A DNA stretch of 64,000 nucleotides from Impatiens glandulifera (Eukaryota > Streptophyta > Magnoliopsida > Ericales > Balsaminaceae): the NCBI RefSeq assembly GCF_907164915.1, contig NC_061862.1, positions 142,281,913 to 142,345,912 on the forward strand. Direction: 5' to 3'. Below the pieces are notes generated by a model, which worked only from the letters and a program-made list of their open reading frames with translations, did not search any database and was not told the origin of the DNA. Positions 21,058 through 32,314 of this stretch are shown in pieces (the stretch's first letter is position 1; each line of letters starts with the position of its first letter). Both the position numbers and the translations under genes were made by a program.

Positions 21058-23655
21058 ATGGGTCGCAGTTCGGCTTTGTTTAAGCACCTAACTCAGGTGG
21101 ATTTCGAAGAAATCCGACTGAAAGGTACGTCCGAGGCAAAGGAGGTTATTGACCGGGTAGTCAATACCGGTCTGGAATATTTTCTTGGCGGTCCTCATGT
21201 TCTCTACAAAGATGCGGTCGAGGAATTCTTCAACACCGCAACTATCTCTGATGACAAAATCACCGCAACTATATGCGGTACTAAAATAGAGCTCACCGAG
21301 GCATCGGTGGCAGAGAGCCTGCGCCTTCCAACAACCGGCCAGGATGCAACGGCGGGCATAGAGATCAAAACCTTTGAGGCGGCTTGCCAGATACTCTCGG
21401 CAACTAAGGAGCCGATAAAAGTATCCGGTAGCAAATCAACGCTCAAACCGGAGTATATTCCAATTTGTGACATATTTGCACGAGCGATTCTAGCACGGGG
21501 AGGAAATTATAGCAGCTTAACAAAAGATAAAATCAGGATGCTGGTCGGCCTGATAAAGGGAACAAAGGTCAACTGGGCAAAGGCGGTGTTCAACAACTTA
21601 ATGGAAATGGTGAAACCGGATTCAAACCGGTCATGGGGATAAGCCGTTCCTCTCGGTAAGATCTTCCTTCACCACAATCTCAGCATCGGTCCAGGCGTCA
21701 TCGTTGAAAATAGAAGCCTCATCAGATCGAAACAATTCTTAGAAAGGAAGCAGCCGGCCCCCGGTTTCACAGGTGGCCGAAAGAAGAAAGCCGACAAGAA
21801 AGCGGCCCCAGCCAAAGCAAAGGCCGAAAGCAAAGGAAAAGAGAAAGTAACTTTCTCGGAACCGCCGCAGCAGACGGAGGATGAAGAGTCGGCTTCCCAC
21901 TCTGAAAGAACCGATATAGAGAAGACCGTGGACGAAAGATCGGTCAATGAAGACGAGCATTCGGTCTAGAGCCCCGATAATACCGGTCCTGACACCAATC
22001 CTGAGACCACCGAGGGTGGTGAAGAGGATGGTGAAGAAGGTGATAAAGAAGCCGACGATGAAGGCGGCGACAAAGACAAAGAGGAGGCCGAAGAAGCAGA
22101 GGCCGATAGGGTAACTCTAAAACTCCTAAAGATCGCCAAAGAGCGAGCCGAGTCGATTGAGGAGTTATACCTGGAATGGCACGAGCACCGGTTCGGCAAA
22201 CCGTATAGGCAAATCCTACCGGGCTACACAGACATGGAATGCATCAAAAGACTAAAGGACGTGGAGGACATGATCATGAATCTCACAAAATCCAATACAA
22301 TCGAAGAGGTATTACACCGAACCTGCCTCTTAAAACCACAGGTACAACTACGGAAGCTAATCACACGCATCCGGAAGATTACGGAGAAGTTCGAAGAAGT
22401 GGGACCGGAAGACACTTTAACACCGCGGGTGTTAGAAAGGCTTGAAAAAGCCAAAGGAGACCTTATTCAAGAAATTGACCGGCTAGAAGCAATGTGCAGT
22501 CAAAGAGAAATACCGGTCTACACTGCTCCCCGGATCGAAACGAGTCCGGATCACTGTCCAACACCTCCAAGGGAGAATGCGGCATCAAAAGAATCCGATG
22601 AAAGAGCGGATCCTAATCTCACCGGGCAATCCCCTCCTCCACAACCGGAAGTCTCCGAATCATAATTCACAAAGGAATGGGTTGAGGGCCGTCTTCAAAG
22701 GTTTGAAGACTCAACCGCAGAACAGATTGATAGCCGTATTCAAGAATTTGAAGACTCCGCGGTTCAGCCATTCAAGGAGAGATTCCAAAGAATCGTTTAC
22801 TCGACACTCAAGTTCGCCGACACCACAAGGTATCTCTTGAACAAAAATCGGGACCGACTCTCAGAAATCGACGAAGATCTACAGGAAGAGGCGGCTCTGC
22901 GCAGTAAATATTTTAAGCGAACCATAATTTTGGAGGATACGACCTCCGAGTTAAAGGAAGACTTTGGCCGGCTTGAAAGAGAGACCGATCAACGATTGAC
23001 AACGATGGCTGATGACCTGGTCGGCACAACACTCGGACGGGTCTCCGAACTCGAGAAGAAAAATGAGGGTCTCGAGGCCGAACTCAAGGCGCTTTCCGAA
23101 CAAGTTGCCGAACTGCTGAGGGCTAAGATGAATGCGGATGTCGCGGCTGTAGCGGCTGATGCTCAAGCGGCTAAGAGGGTTCAGGATGAGCTGGACGCCG
23201 AAGCAAGTAAAGAGAAGGAAGCACCGCGATCATCCCAACTCACCGAAGAAGAAGAGGAGGCCGAGCGACTTCGAAAGGCAGAGGCTAAGTTCCCGGGACT
23301 TACAAAGAAAGCAGCCGCTCAAGCTGCGAAGGATGCTGAGCGGTTGGAAAGGGAAAAACGGAGGCTGGAAGGCTTCGCAGCCGACAACAAGAAAAAGAAG
23401 GCGGCCTCCTCCGTTTCAGCGCCGACAAAGCGAAAGAGGGAACCTTCAAAGAAAGCCCAAATAGCCGACCTGCTCAATGAGGTCACTGAAACGGTCATCA
23501 CGAGTACATCTCAGCAGGCTACTCCAATCGAAGAGGATGAAGTTAAAGAGCACCTGCAGACCCGGTCCACAAGACAACGAGTTTTCGAACCGGCCATTCG
23601 ACCGCAACCGGAGAAGAAAAAGAGGAACATATATGACTTCTCGGACTCGGAATAG
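21058..23655 (+). pseudogene. SIRE-1 accessory gene c (accessory domain plus coiled-coil tail), three stops
   Basis: One reading frame of 865 codons runs from 21058 to the TAA at 23655 with no frameshift but three stops: TAA 21640-21642, TAG 21967-21969 and TAA 22663-22665. The ATG at 21058 was chosen because MGRSS aligns with the start of the SIRE-2 protein. In-frame ATGs at 21004 and 21019 would add up to 18 residues. The first 195 codons carry the accessory domain (LTQVDFEEI, NTGLEYFLGG, VNWAKAVFNNLMEM). The rest is Lys/Glu/Ala-rich with acidic tracts (GGEEDGEEG), long heptad-like coiled coil (about 22840-23250) and basic clusters (RKKKADKK, KRKREPSKK) that look like nuclear-localisation signals. 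It ends NIYDFSDSE. Confidence 0.75.
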
Positions 23656-23769
23656 GGGCTCTCTTTCCTTTACTTGTCTTAGTATTTTCATATATTATGT
23701 TATTTTCGGTTATCTATCATATATATAAAGCTATTTTTGAAACCGGTCATCTTTTGAATCTCTACTTAG

Positions 23770-23948
23770 TTTTGATAATTTTAAATAAAATAATCAAAAA
23801 GGGAGAAATTGATAAGACTTTTCCAAAATTTTTCTCAAAATTTTTCGAAAAATTCTCCTAAGTCAGTTACAAACAAAACAACCGGCCTACGGTTGCAAAC
23901 TTACATGATTTTGATAATTTTAAATAAAATTATCAAAAAGGGAGAAAT
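23770..23948 (+). other. SIRE-1 duplicated polypurine tract
   Basis: A 42-bp block ending AAAAAGGGAGAAATTG occurs twice (23770-23811 and 23909-23950). The second copy abuts the 3' LTR at 23949 and is the working primer tract. Repeated tracts of this kind are a known trait of Sireviruses. The spacer contains a TTTTTC/GAAAAATT-rich imperfect palindrome. Confidence 0.8.
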
Positions 23949-25263
23949 TGTTAGATAAAATCAGACCGGTTCAAATAAACCTAACTTAAATAAACTTTCC
24001 ATGCAGGAACAAGGAACCGGACCGGACAAACAAAAGAACCGGCTAAGAAAACTAGCCGGTCAAGCTAGTAAACCGACCAAGAATACCTGGAACTTGACCG
24101 CACAAAGAAAGGATCGGCCAAAGCTTAAAATCGGAAACATCAAACAGCCGATCAGCCACAAGGCAGAGGAATAACCGGAAGAAGACCGGTTACATCACTC
24201 ATACCGAAAGCCATTCGGTTAAGTCAAATGACCGACCAGTACAAGAAGACAATTCGGGTATCTTCTGAGAATGATATCAAAGGAACAGACTGAACACTCC
24301 CATATCCATACAAGTCTGAGGAAAGTCTGCAGGCTGCAGAAGACAGTCCTGCCGGATCTTTCCACTTCGGGATAAGTCAGAAAGGAGATCTTCCAAGTAC
24401 AGACAACTGTCCAACAGACAATGCCTACATTGAGTAAAAGACAAACCCAGCAGGTCTGTCTTACATACCGGAAGAACAGACTGCCAAGTCTGAGGTTGAC
24501 CATCAGGTCTGAGGAAACGACCGCAGGTTCTGAATCAATGAATCACTGAACTTCTGCATCTCTGATCAGCCAATCAGATTCAAGGTAGTGAAATATGACC
24601 GTTGACATATTTCACCTATAAAAGGGGCAGTTGAAGAAGAGTAAATGTGGGACAAGTGATATACAGTGAAACAAGTGAGAAATTCTAAGAGCATTTACTC
24701 TACAAGTGATAAGACTGTGCTGTTTTAAGAAAGCCTAAGTGCTAAAGTTAAAGTGTGTGTTTTACAATTTTGGTGCAAATTGTAAGAGTGTCATCGAGCA
24801 GGAAATAAGTCTCAATCGGATTGTACTTGTATTCCTTAGTGAATATCCCTCTCGCGGTTTTGAGAGGAAGGGGTGACGTAGGAGTTTATCTCCGAACATC
24901 CATAAAATCGGTCTTGTTATTTACTTTCTGCCGGCTCCATTGTCTAACCGATTTACATTAACTTAACTACACCGCTCTAAACTGATTCTATATTATCCAT
25001 ACCGAACCACCAGGTTACCGAAACCGACCCACCATTTTTCAAACCTCCATCATCCGAAACCGGCCTTGTCCATTATACAAGTGTGCTGCTTCAACCTGAA
25101 AGCAAACCTCTTCCGTGCTTGAACCTAGTTCAAGGGTTTGTGACAGGTTGTGTAGTATTGAAACTCCGGTGTTAATCTCTAACCGGATTAACCACCACCC
25201 TTCGAGTGAGAACCGCTAACCGGTCCAACCCCCGGTCCTCCAGCGGCTACCTAGATCCTAACA
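23949..25263 (+). repeat. SIRE-1 3' LTR
   Basis: At 1,315 bp it equals the 5' LTR in length and differs from it by about 20 substitutions by eye. The TATA box is at 24617-24624 and the shared R-region block at 24870-24908. It is followed by the GTATT target duplication. Confidence 0.92.
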
Positions 25264-25518
25264 GTATTTATAGGACTAATTCTAGCCGTTACATTAATGG
25301 CGCACTAATTTAGGGATTCCTTCTAATTGTCAATTATTGATGCACTAATCAAGGACATTCCTTTCATCTGTCAATTAGTGATGCACTAATCAAGGACATT
25401 CCTTTTAACTATCAATTAGTGATGCGCTAATTAAGGACCTACCTTCCAGCCTAGAATATTCATTGGGTTGGGCTTAAGCCTCCTCCTCTTCTTGGGCCAG
25501 GAAGATTGGGCTGTGACA
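25264..25518 (-). repeat. Chromovirus 3' LTR, inner part, with adjacent purine tract
   Basis: This continues the LTR interrupted at 10402 and ends CTGTGACA at 25518. It contains three imperfect repeats of about 40 bp around CAATTAGTGATGCACTAATC, also present in the other LTR at about 44428-44545. Immediately outside, 25519-25531 reads TTCTCCCCCACTC, the complement of a purine tract priming plus-strand synthesis. Confidence 0.88.
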
Positions 25519-25529
25519 TTCTCCCCCAC

Positions 25530-26176
25530 TCAATCTGGCGACGTCCTCGTCGCGTCCTCCTTGTAGGCCTGGATGATGTCTTTGAAGTTCCATAACATTA
25601 ATTCATTTTCCCAACTTGCCTCGCTTTCTAGTAACCCCTTCCACTTAACAAAATATTCGACGTAACTTGGATGGGTACCCCTACTTGGTATCGCCCGATG
25701 TGCCAATATCTCTTCGCCTTCTTTTTCGGGTACGGTTATGATTGTCGTGGGAGCTCTCTTTGAATCGCCTATACTAGGATCTTCTTTATCTTCATGATAA
25801 GTTTTGAGTAAACTTATGTGGAATACAGGATGCATCTCCAAATATGACGGCAGCTTTAGGCGGTAGGCCACTTTTCCTATTCGCTTCTCCACGAGGAAAG
25901 GGCCTTCGTATCGCCTTAGAAGCCCCTTGTGGACCTTAGAAAATCGTCTTCCTTAATGGAGGAGGATTTTTACCATCACTTGGTCTCCTTCTTTGAACTC
26001 CAAGTGTCTTCTCTTCGTGTCTGCCCATTTCTTCATTCTTTTGGCGGCTTTGGCAAGGTGAGCTCGTACGATGTTGGGATCTTCATGCCACCCTTTGGCG
26101 AATTTAAAGGCCGTAGGGCTTGGGCATTTGTAACCCATCGCCAAGGTGTGTGGTGTTAAAGATTGTTGAACTGTAG
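25530..26176 (-). pseudogene. pol: Chromovirus pol C-terminus with chromodomain
   Basis: Minus-strand coding resumes at 26176, after the SIRE-2 insertion, with LTPHTLAMGY and then KKWADTKRRHLEFKEGDQVMV, the usual integrase tail. A stop lies near 25955. Then comes VAYRLKLPSYLEMHPVFHISLLK and a chromodomain, EYFVKWKGL..ASWENELML, ending TSPD with TGA at 25530-25532. The chromodomain binds histone marks and steers integration in this lineage. It completes the integrase region found at 40178-40685. Confidence 0.85.
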
Positions 26177-27423
26177 TGTTAGGATCGGGGACGCCCTTGG
26201 AGGACCGGGGGTGTTTTTCCGGTTTTAAGTAAGGGAGGCCGCTTACAACACACACACACTACTTGGTGATAGTCCGGTTAAAGACTAAAACCGTTCTCAG
26301 CACTGCACAACCTGTCACAGACTCTTGAACCGGTGTTCAAGGGCGGAAGTGTCTGTTTCAGGTTGAAGCAACGTTTGCGACTTTAGATGATGTTTTAAAA
26401 AGGAGGATATATAACGAGAGTGAGTGACCGGTTTTGAAAGTATGATTGGTTTGCGGTTTTATGGAAAGATAGCGGGAAATGAAAGCGAAATGAAAGAACA
26501 CAAGACACGGAATTTGTTTATGGATGTTCGGAGCAAACCCTCCTACGTCACCCCTTCTTCTCAGGTTATGAGAAGGATCTCCACTAACTCTTTAGAGTTA
26601 CAATTTACACTTCCGGTCGAGCCCAACTTCGCTACTCGCCGGTTACACCAAACTCACACTTTGATGTAATACAACACAACACAATAATCACACACAAGGA
26701 TTTCCGGTTTTAGGCAAACCGGTTTTAGAATATAAAACTTTATCTCTCTAGAATTTAATGCTTTGATACTTTGTTTTCGTAATCCGTCACTTGCATTTAA
26801 TGAAGACGATCCGTCTTCCTTTTATAGCTGAAAGTAGCTAACGGCTACTTTCTTCTCTCTCTTGCGGATTGGTTGATCATTAGCACGCCTATCTGCAGGA
26901 AGATTTCTTGCACGCTTCAACTTCCTCAACACCTGGCATTCATGCAGGTGACTCTGAGCAGATGATGACATAACCGGTTTTCAGATTGATACACGTGTTG
27001 AGCATCCGCTTCCGGTCGTCAGCATCGGATCACCAAGGCATCATTGCTTTCCTCCCATGCTTCTGATCAGATCCGATCTTCTTTTATTCTTTCGAGACAC
27101 GTTTCCTCCGTCACAGTACGTCACTCTTGAGATTTGAATCTTCCGACTTTTGATCTGTACTTTCCGGTTTCTGTGTCTTTGTGCATTATGATCCGGTTGA
27201 AGTGTATTCTTCTATTCTTTGCTAACCGGTTGCTTGAAAAAGTGAAGCCGGTTCCTGTGATCATTTGTCTTGATCACTTGAAGCCGGTTTCTTTGATGTA
27301 ATAGCAGCTGGTTATTGATGCACGATTTCCGGTTCCGGTTTGTTCAGTACCTGCACATGAAGTTTAATTTCTGTTTAGTTTGTCTGGCCGGTTCCAAAAT
27401 TAATCTACTTAATTTTTCTATCA
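26177..27423 (-). repeat. SIRE-2 3' LTR
   Basis: A 1,247-bp LTR. On the minus strand the TATA box TATAAAAG lies at 26826-26819 and the R-region block at 26554-26517. It ends at the TGTAG target duplication. Confidence 0.92.
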
Positions 27424-27580
27424 ATTTCTCCCTTTTTGATTATTTAGAATAAATATTCAAAAATTGTAATGTGTGGCCGGTTTTAAAGAAAATTAACTTA
27501 CTTAATTTTTCTATCAATTTCTCCCTTTTTGATTATTTAGAATAAATATTCAAAAATTGTAATGTGTGGCCGGTTTTAAG
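27424..27580 (-). other. SIRE-2 duplicated polypurine tract
   Basis: The complement of ATTTCTCCCTTTTTG stands next to the LTR at 27424-27438 and again at 27517-27531, within a tandem duplication of about 93 bp. The inner copy also carries 16 bases of LTR start (TGATAGAAAAATTAAG on the minus strand), so it could act as a second, misplaced primer and LTR edge. Confidence 0.75.
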
Positions 27581-27783
27581 GTTTTGTTTTGAGAGAAGCG
27601 TGTTTGAAAAACATGTGTTTGATTTTTGAGAAGTGTATGTTTTGAAAAATATGAGAAATAGGTGAACTTGTATGTTTGAAAAATGTAGAAAATATGTTTG
27701 AGAAACATAGAAGATAGCAAAAGTAACCAAGTTCTGAAACACATCAAAAACATAATTGTTCAAAATAATTATGGAAATAGAGT

Positions 27784-30622
27784 TTAAGGCTTGGATGATC
27801 CCCCCTTGTCTTGCTCCTTTTCCAGGTCTTTGTCCAGACGTTTCCTTGCTTCTTCTGTTCTTGCTCTGTGCTCTCTAGCACGTCTGTCAGCATCTATCAC
27901 CACACCTGCCCACACACTTGAATGGCCGGGGACCTTTTTCCTAAGGTTGAAGTTGGCACAAGCTGGTTTTGGCGGTGGACGAGGTTGAACAGTCAAGGGT
28001 CTGCAGCTTGGAGTTGCGGTGGATTCTCCGGTTGACCTTCTTTTCCGTCTGTTGAGTTCCTCCGAGTCTTCTTCTTCTTCTTCATCCAGCGGTTCCGCAT
28101 TCAGTCCAACCGGTTCGGCTGTCTTCAATTCTGCCCTTCTTATCACTTCTTTAACAGCGCTTCGTTTCTTCTTGTTCCGGGTACTCATGGAGTGAGATGA
28201 TTGACCCTGTACCGGTTCCTGAGCGTTTGCCTGCTCCTCTTCATTGCATTGTTGGGCCAACTCATGATCCTTGTCTTCAAGTTCCTTCTGAACCCGTTCT
28301 CTTTCAATCTCTTCTTCTTGCAACTTCCGAGCGGTTTCAGCGTCTTTTTCGATTTGAGTTTGTGTTGATCCGACTTGAGCTTTGGACATTTCACCGATCT
28401 GGATTGCCATTGCTTGCAGCATATCCAGAAGTGGAGCGGTTGCGGTTTCGACAGACTCGGAGATCATGGCTTGGACCGTTGTTTGCATTGTTGTATCCAT
28501 CATAGCTTGTAGAGAGTTTACCATTTTATCTTCAGCCGCTGAGATTCTTTCTTCGGTTACCGCCTTGAAGTTCCCCAGGCATGAATTAACGGTTTCCGCC
28601 ACTGCTTGCTTAATGTGATCGATGTCCAGAGCTTTGATATGTTGAGCGGTTTCTTGTTCCGGATTTTCAGATGTGCCGGATGTTTCCCCATTTAGAAAGA
28701 AGGGCCTACTTTGATATTGCTCAGGATTATTGAATTGACGTTTGCAGGTATCCCACCATTTATTATCAAGGCGTTCGAAGCTTTTCACAAGCCGTTCTCG
28801 TACTCCAATAAATCGCTCCGCCATCTTCATTTCAATCGGTTCCAGCTCCTTTCCTTGGATTTCTTGAAAGGCATTCTCAACAGCCTGTAACCGCACGTTT
28901 TCAAGAATTACTGGAGCTTTGTTCATTGCCGGTTGGATTAGTTGGGTGTTGGCTAACTCGAGTGCCTGTTCTTCTAACTGGATGAGTGCGTCCCATTGCT
29001 TGTTTCCACTGAAACCTGGAAGCATGTCGGATAATTTGGTCTCACTTCGGAGCTTCACCCACCGAATATATGGAGCCAACGCTTCACTTGCACCCTTATT
29101 CATATCTTGAATAAATTCATCGAACAACTCATTTTCTTGCTCTAACGTATATGGGTATTCTTCTCCGGTTGTGGCTTCAGTCTGGGGGTCGACCTGCAAT
29201 GTGCCCGTTCCGGTTTCAGTTGGTTCTTCAATCATAATGCCCTTGCCTTTATCTGCCTGAGAAGGGCCTTCTGGAATTGTTCTGCCTCCTGCGGAACCGG
29301 AAGGTTCCCTTTCTTCAATGTTTTCCTCCTGAGCCGGAGGTGCATCTTCAGTTGACTTGGTCGTCTCATCGACCGGTTGGACTTCTGGTTGATCAGGTAT
29401 TTCAACCTGATTTTCTGGGTTCCGACGACTAGAGACGTCGTCTTCTTCGGTTTCTTTTGTGATCTCTTGGACCACATTCTGGATGGCTTCTGAAGTGTTC
29501 AAGCCCACTTCGGCTAGTACTTCATCGGCTTGCTTGCTTGGTGACTTGGAGGTTGCAGAATCAACATTTCTCTCTGCTTCCTCCATAGAATTTGACTTGT
29601 TCTCCTCGCTCCCCGAAGATTCGGTTTGCTTTGGAGAATCAGATGGAATAGGAGTTGGAACAACGGTATTAATGGGAATTGGTTGGAATACCTCTGCGGT
29701 TCTTTCAGGAGGATTGTCTGAGGAGAGCGTTCTCTCGGAGTCCGCAGGTTTCTTCGAGCTCTTCTTTGCTGATACCTTCTTCCTTCTTTTCGGTTCTGGT
29801 TGAGCTTCTGCCTCAACCGCTTTTCTGGACGGTTTCTTTTGTCGTTTTTCTTCTTCAACCGGAACCGATGAGCTGGCTCCCTTGGATGACTTTGATTTTG
29901 AGATTTTTGGCTTGATCGTCTTCTCCGGTTTCTCTGCCACTGACTCAGAGTCAAGGATGTTGGATATCGGAAGCGGTACGCCTTCACCTAGTTCCACATT
30001 CAGGAACTCAAGAATCTTCACGATTTGCATAGCATAGGCCTGCACCCGGCCTTCTTTCTTGATTACCATTTGACAGAATTCTTCGTACAGCACGTAACCC
30101 CAGTCCACCTTATCGCTGCGGACAATTGCTAACAGCATTCTTAGCTTAAACTTTGTAAGATTGTCGAAGTTACCTCCCCTTCCTTGGAGCGATTTGGAGA
30201 TGATGGTCACTAGCCATTTGTATTCCGGTTTCAACTTAATTTTCCGGCTGTTGTGGAGCACCAGGTCCTGACCTGAAAGGGATACAACCAACCGGGCAGC
30301 ATTTGATTCTGCGTCGGTTAAGTCGAATTTCAAGTCCGAGCCTGTGTTGGGTAGACCGAGAGCCTCCGCGAAAGATTTCTTCAGTTATAAGGACCGCCTT
30401 CCCGTTGACGGTAGCCGATACTTTTCTCTTCAACAGTGTCGCCGTCGCCAAGAACTCCGTCACTGCCGCCGGATAGATGATGAACGGACCAGAGAGGAAC
30501 TTCTCCAACCCAGAATCTCGAAGGAGTTGAAGAACAGCTTTGTTCTTGTCTTCAGCGTGCTGATCGATGTCTTCAAAATCAACTTGCAGCATCCATTGAA
30601 ACGGGGCTTTGCCTAGATCCAT
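27784..30622 (-). pseudogene. SIRE-2 accessory gene c (accessory domain plus long charged tail), one frameshift
   Basis: The ATG at 30622 opens a frame (LQVDFEDI, DSGLEKFLSGP, TEFLATATL). A one-base excess in the A-run at about 30374-30380 shifts it, and the other frame stays open to the stop at 27784. Total span is about 946 codons. The shifted part contains IKLKPEYKWLVTIISKSL, LRMLLAIVRSDKVDWGYVL and ISNILDSESVAEKPEK, the end of the accessory domain. The tail is rich in Lys, Glu, Ser and Pro, with basic clusters (PKRRKKVSAKK, RNKKKRS), a predicted coiled coil (EEEIERERVQKELEDKDHEL) and a basic C-terminus (ARTEEARKRLDKDLEKEQDK). Same order and architecture as the SIRE-1 gene, but the tail sequences are barely alike. 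Confidence 0.8.
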
Positions 30623-30736
30623 TGATGATTTTTGAGAAAGGAGATGAAGATTGATGATAATCGGAGAGAGAGAATCTTTGAAGTTCTGGAAATCTTTAGA
30701 GAGAGAAAGCGCATGTGTTAAATGAACTGTCTCGAG

Positions 30737-30930
30737 TTTATATAGATGGCGGTTCCAGGCAGTTTTGAAGATGAACCGTCACTTTGGAGTTTTTGGCGCT
30801 AATTTTCCCTCCAAAAGTTACTGCCGTAACTTTAGGCGGTAAAGGCTGATTTTGATGGGCGGTAAATTTTGAAAGGGTAAAACCATGGGCGGTTATGATT
30901 TTCAGATTTTCATTTTTGCTTGAGATTCCG
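30737..30930 (-). promoter_or_regulatory. Promoter of accessory gene c, SIRE-2
   Basis: On the minus strand TATATAAA lies at 30744-30737, 115 nt before the ATG, followed by a CTCTCTCT leader. Upstream are TTTGGCGC (30792-30799, plus strand; an E2F-type site is active in either orientation), TTTTGGAGGGAAA (complement at about 30804-30816) and CCGCCCATGGTTTT (complement at about 30882-30895). All three are shared with the SIRE-1 gene c promoter. Confidence 0.6.
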
Positions 30931-31133
30931 GTTTCTGTTACATCTTGTTAACCGGAAATTGTTAAGTTAACTTTAAGTTTGAGTATGAGTTTGAGAAACC
31001 GGAATGAAATAATGAGGATGAAAAGTCGAACAACTTAAAGTATTTCATTGATATAAGAAAGAGGAGACATAATAGCGGTTCTGGTCGTACAACAAAATGA
31101 CCAGAAACCGGAAAAGAGAATAAAGAAAGATGT

Positions 31134-31892
31134 TTATTCGGTGAACCACCCTCCTTCCAGCATCCTCACATACCAATTTACGAAGGTGTTTTCAGGTGAT
31201 CGTTCCTCAATCCTTGATATCCACCTGTGCATCATGATCGTGGTGAGGGTGTTGGATGGTCCAACCGGAACACCGGTTCCGAGATTGCGACGTTTGGACA
31301 TAAGAAACCGGGTGATCTGAGGGGCGTAGCTGATCTTTCCCCTCTTACCGGTCATAAGCAGCTTCAGCTTATTGAAAAGATATGATGACCAGTTGATGTC
31401 GGTTTTGCGAATGATTGCTATCATGATGTCGAATGCCTCCCGGCTGTAGTTTTGGTTTGGCATTCGGCCTATGATAGACCGTTGAACCAAGTCGTGCAGG
31501 ACTTGGTAGTGAGGAGCAATATCCTCTTTCTTCCCACAGTCCTTAATCGGAGTGTTGGAGGAGGAGAATATCTGGAAGAAGTCTTCCTTAGCCGGCAAGA
31601 ATGGCGTAGGAAAGTCAGAAAAACCTTCGGTAGGAAGGTGAAAGAAGGTGGCGAATTCCTCCTCAGTGAACTGGAGGAATTGACCATCAATGATGGTGCG
31701 AATGCTACCATCATTCAGAACGTGACCGTTGTTAAAGAATTCGTACACCTCCTCTTCGAGAATGGTGTCCGAACCCTTAAGAAAACCTTTCAGACCAGAA
31801 ACTATGACATGCTGAAAAATGCCTTCATAGTAATTACTTTCCTTGATATCCTCAAAATCGATAATGAGAGTGTTTCTTAATTCAGCAGACAT
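31134..31892 (-). CDS. SIRE-2 accessory gene b (accessory-domain protein, 252 aa)
   Basis: An intact frame from the ATG at 31892 (MSAELRNT) to the stop at 31134. It carries the family pattern: LIIDFEDI, SGLKGFLKGSD, YEFFNNGHVL, EEEFATFFHLPTEGFSDF, TPIKDCGKKEDI, YQVLHDLVQRSIIG, FDIMIAIIRKTDINWSSYLFNKLK, YAPQITRFL, GPSNTL and a final WYVRMLEGGWF. It is more like SIRE-1 protein b than like proteins a or c, so the three paralogues diverged before the two families split. No membrane or signal segment is seen. Function unknown. Confidence 0.78.
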   Translation of the reverse strand: MSAELRNTLIIDFEDIKESNYYEGIFQHVIVSGLKGFLKGSDTILEEEVYEFFNNGHVLNDGSIRTIIDGQFLQFTEEEFATFFHLPTEGFSDFPTPFLPAKEDFFQIFSSSNTPIKDCGKKEDIAPHYQVLHDLVQRSIIGRMPNQNYSREAFDIMIAIIRKTDINWSSYLFNKLKLLMTGKRGKISYAPQITRFLMSKRRNLGTGVPVGPSNTLTTIMMHRWISRIEERSPENTFVNWYVRMLEGGWFTE

Positions 31893-31994
31893 GGTGATGA
31901 ACAATGAAGAAGACTTAGGAGAGTTCTTGAGCTTTTGAATTCTTAGAGAGAGAGATGCTTGAGGGCGTGGTTTGAAAGATGAAGATTGAACCCC

Positions 31995-32002
31995 TTTTTA
32001 TA
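31995..32002 (-). promoter_or_regulatory. TATA box of accessory gene b, SIRE-2
   Basis: The minus strand reads GGCTATAAAAAGGGG, with TATAAAAA 103 nt before the ATG at 31892 and a CTCTCTCTCT patch between. This parallels the arrangement at 19720 in SIRE-1. Confidence 0.7.
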
Positions 32003-32314
32003 GCCGAGAATGAATGATAGCATTTAATGCAGGGATTTAAAATTGTAGCCGTTTATGCTTAGGTATTAATAATTTTGTGGTTTTCCAAGAGAATAAAAGC
32101 ATGTATTGTCAAATCAATTCAGGCATGCTTTTGATACTGAGAATTTATGTTTCCAAGAAGGGAATGATTTGTTTTGATACGGCGCATTTAATGTTGTAGA
32201 TTTTGATTTGGAAGAAAGAGAGAAATCTATTTCATTAATTAAAGTACAGAAACCGGTGGTACAACAGAATACCGGTTTTGTAAGGAAAAGAGAAAGACAA
32301 AAGAGAGGACAGGT

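Larger units (their letters stand above)
10403..25263 (+). mobile_element. Sirevirus-like Copia element 1 (SIRE-1) with three accessory genes
   Basis: A complete 14,861-bp element with 1,315-bp LTRs at both ends (TGTTAG..CTAACA) and a perfect GTATT duplication at 10398-10402 and 25264-25268. Order: LTR, PBS, gag, pol, accessory genes a, b and c, duplicated purine tracts, LTR. Pol domain order (protease, integrase, RT, RNase H) is Copia. The large gag, the extra coding region after pol, the repeated purine tract and the RT sequence point to the Sirevirus (SIRE/Maximus) lineage. By eye the LTRs differ at about 20 positions, mostly transitions. Gag and pol carry several stops, so it cannot move by itself. 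Confidence 0.92.

Noticed and set aside
21669..23501. Minus-strand Ser-rich open frames opposite SIRE-1 gene c
   Set aside because: They are mirror images of Glu/Lys-rich coding on the plus strand.
18547..23655. Retroviral envelope gene in the Sireviruses
   Set aside because: No signal peptide, surface/transmembrane cleavage site or hydrophobic anchor is visible in any of the three accessory frames.
27791..30616. Plus-strand open frames opposite SIRE-2 gene c
   Set aside because: They are antisense shadows of a long, low-complexity coding frame. None has a domain or a partner in SIRE-1.
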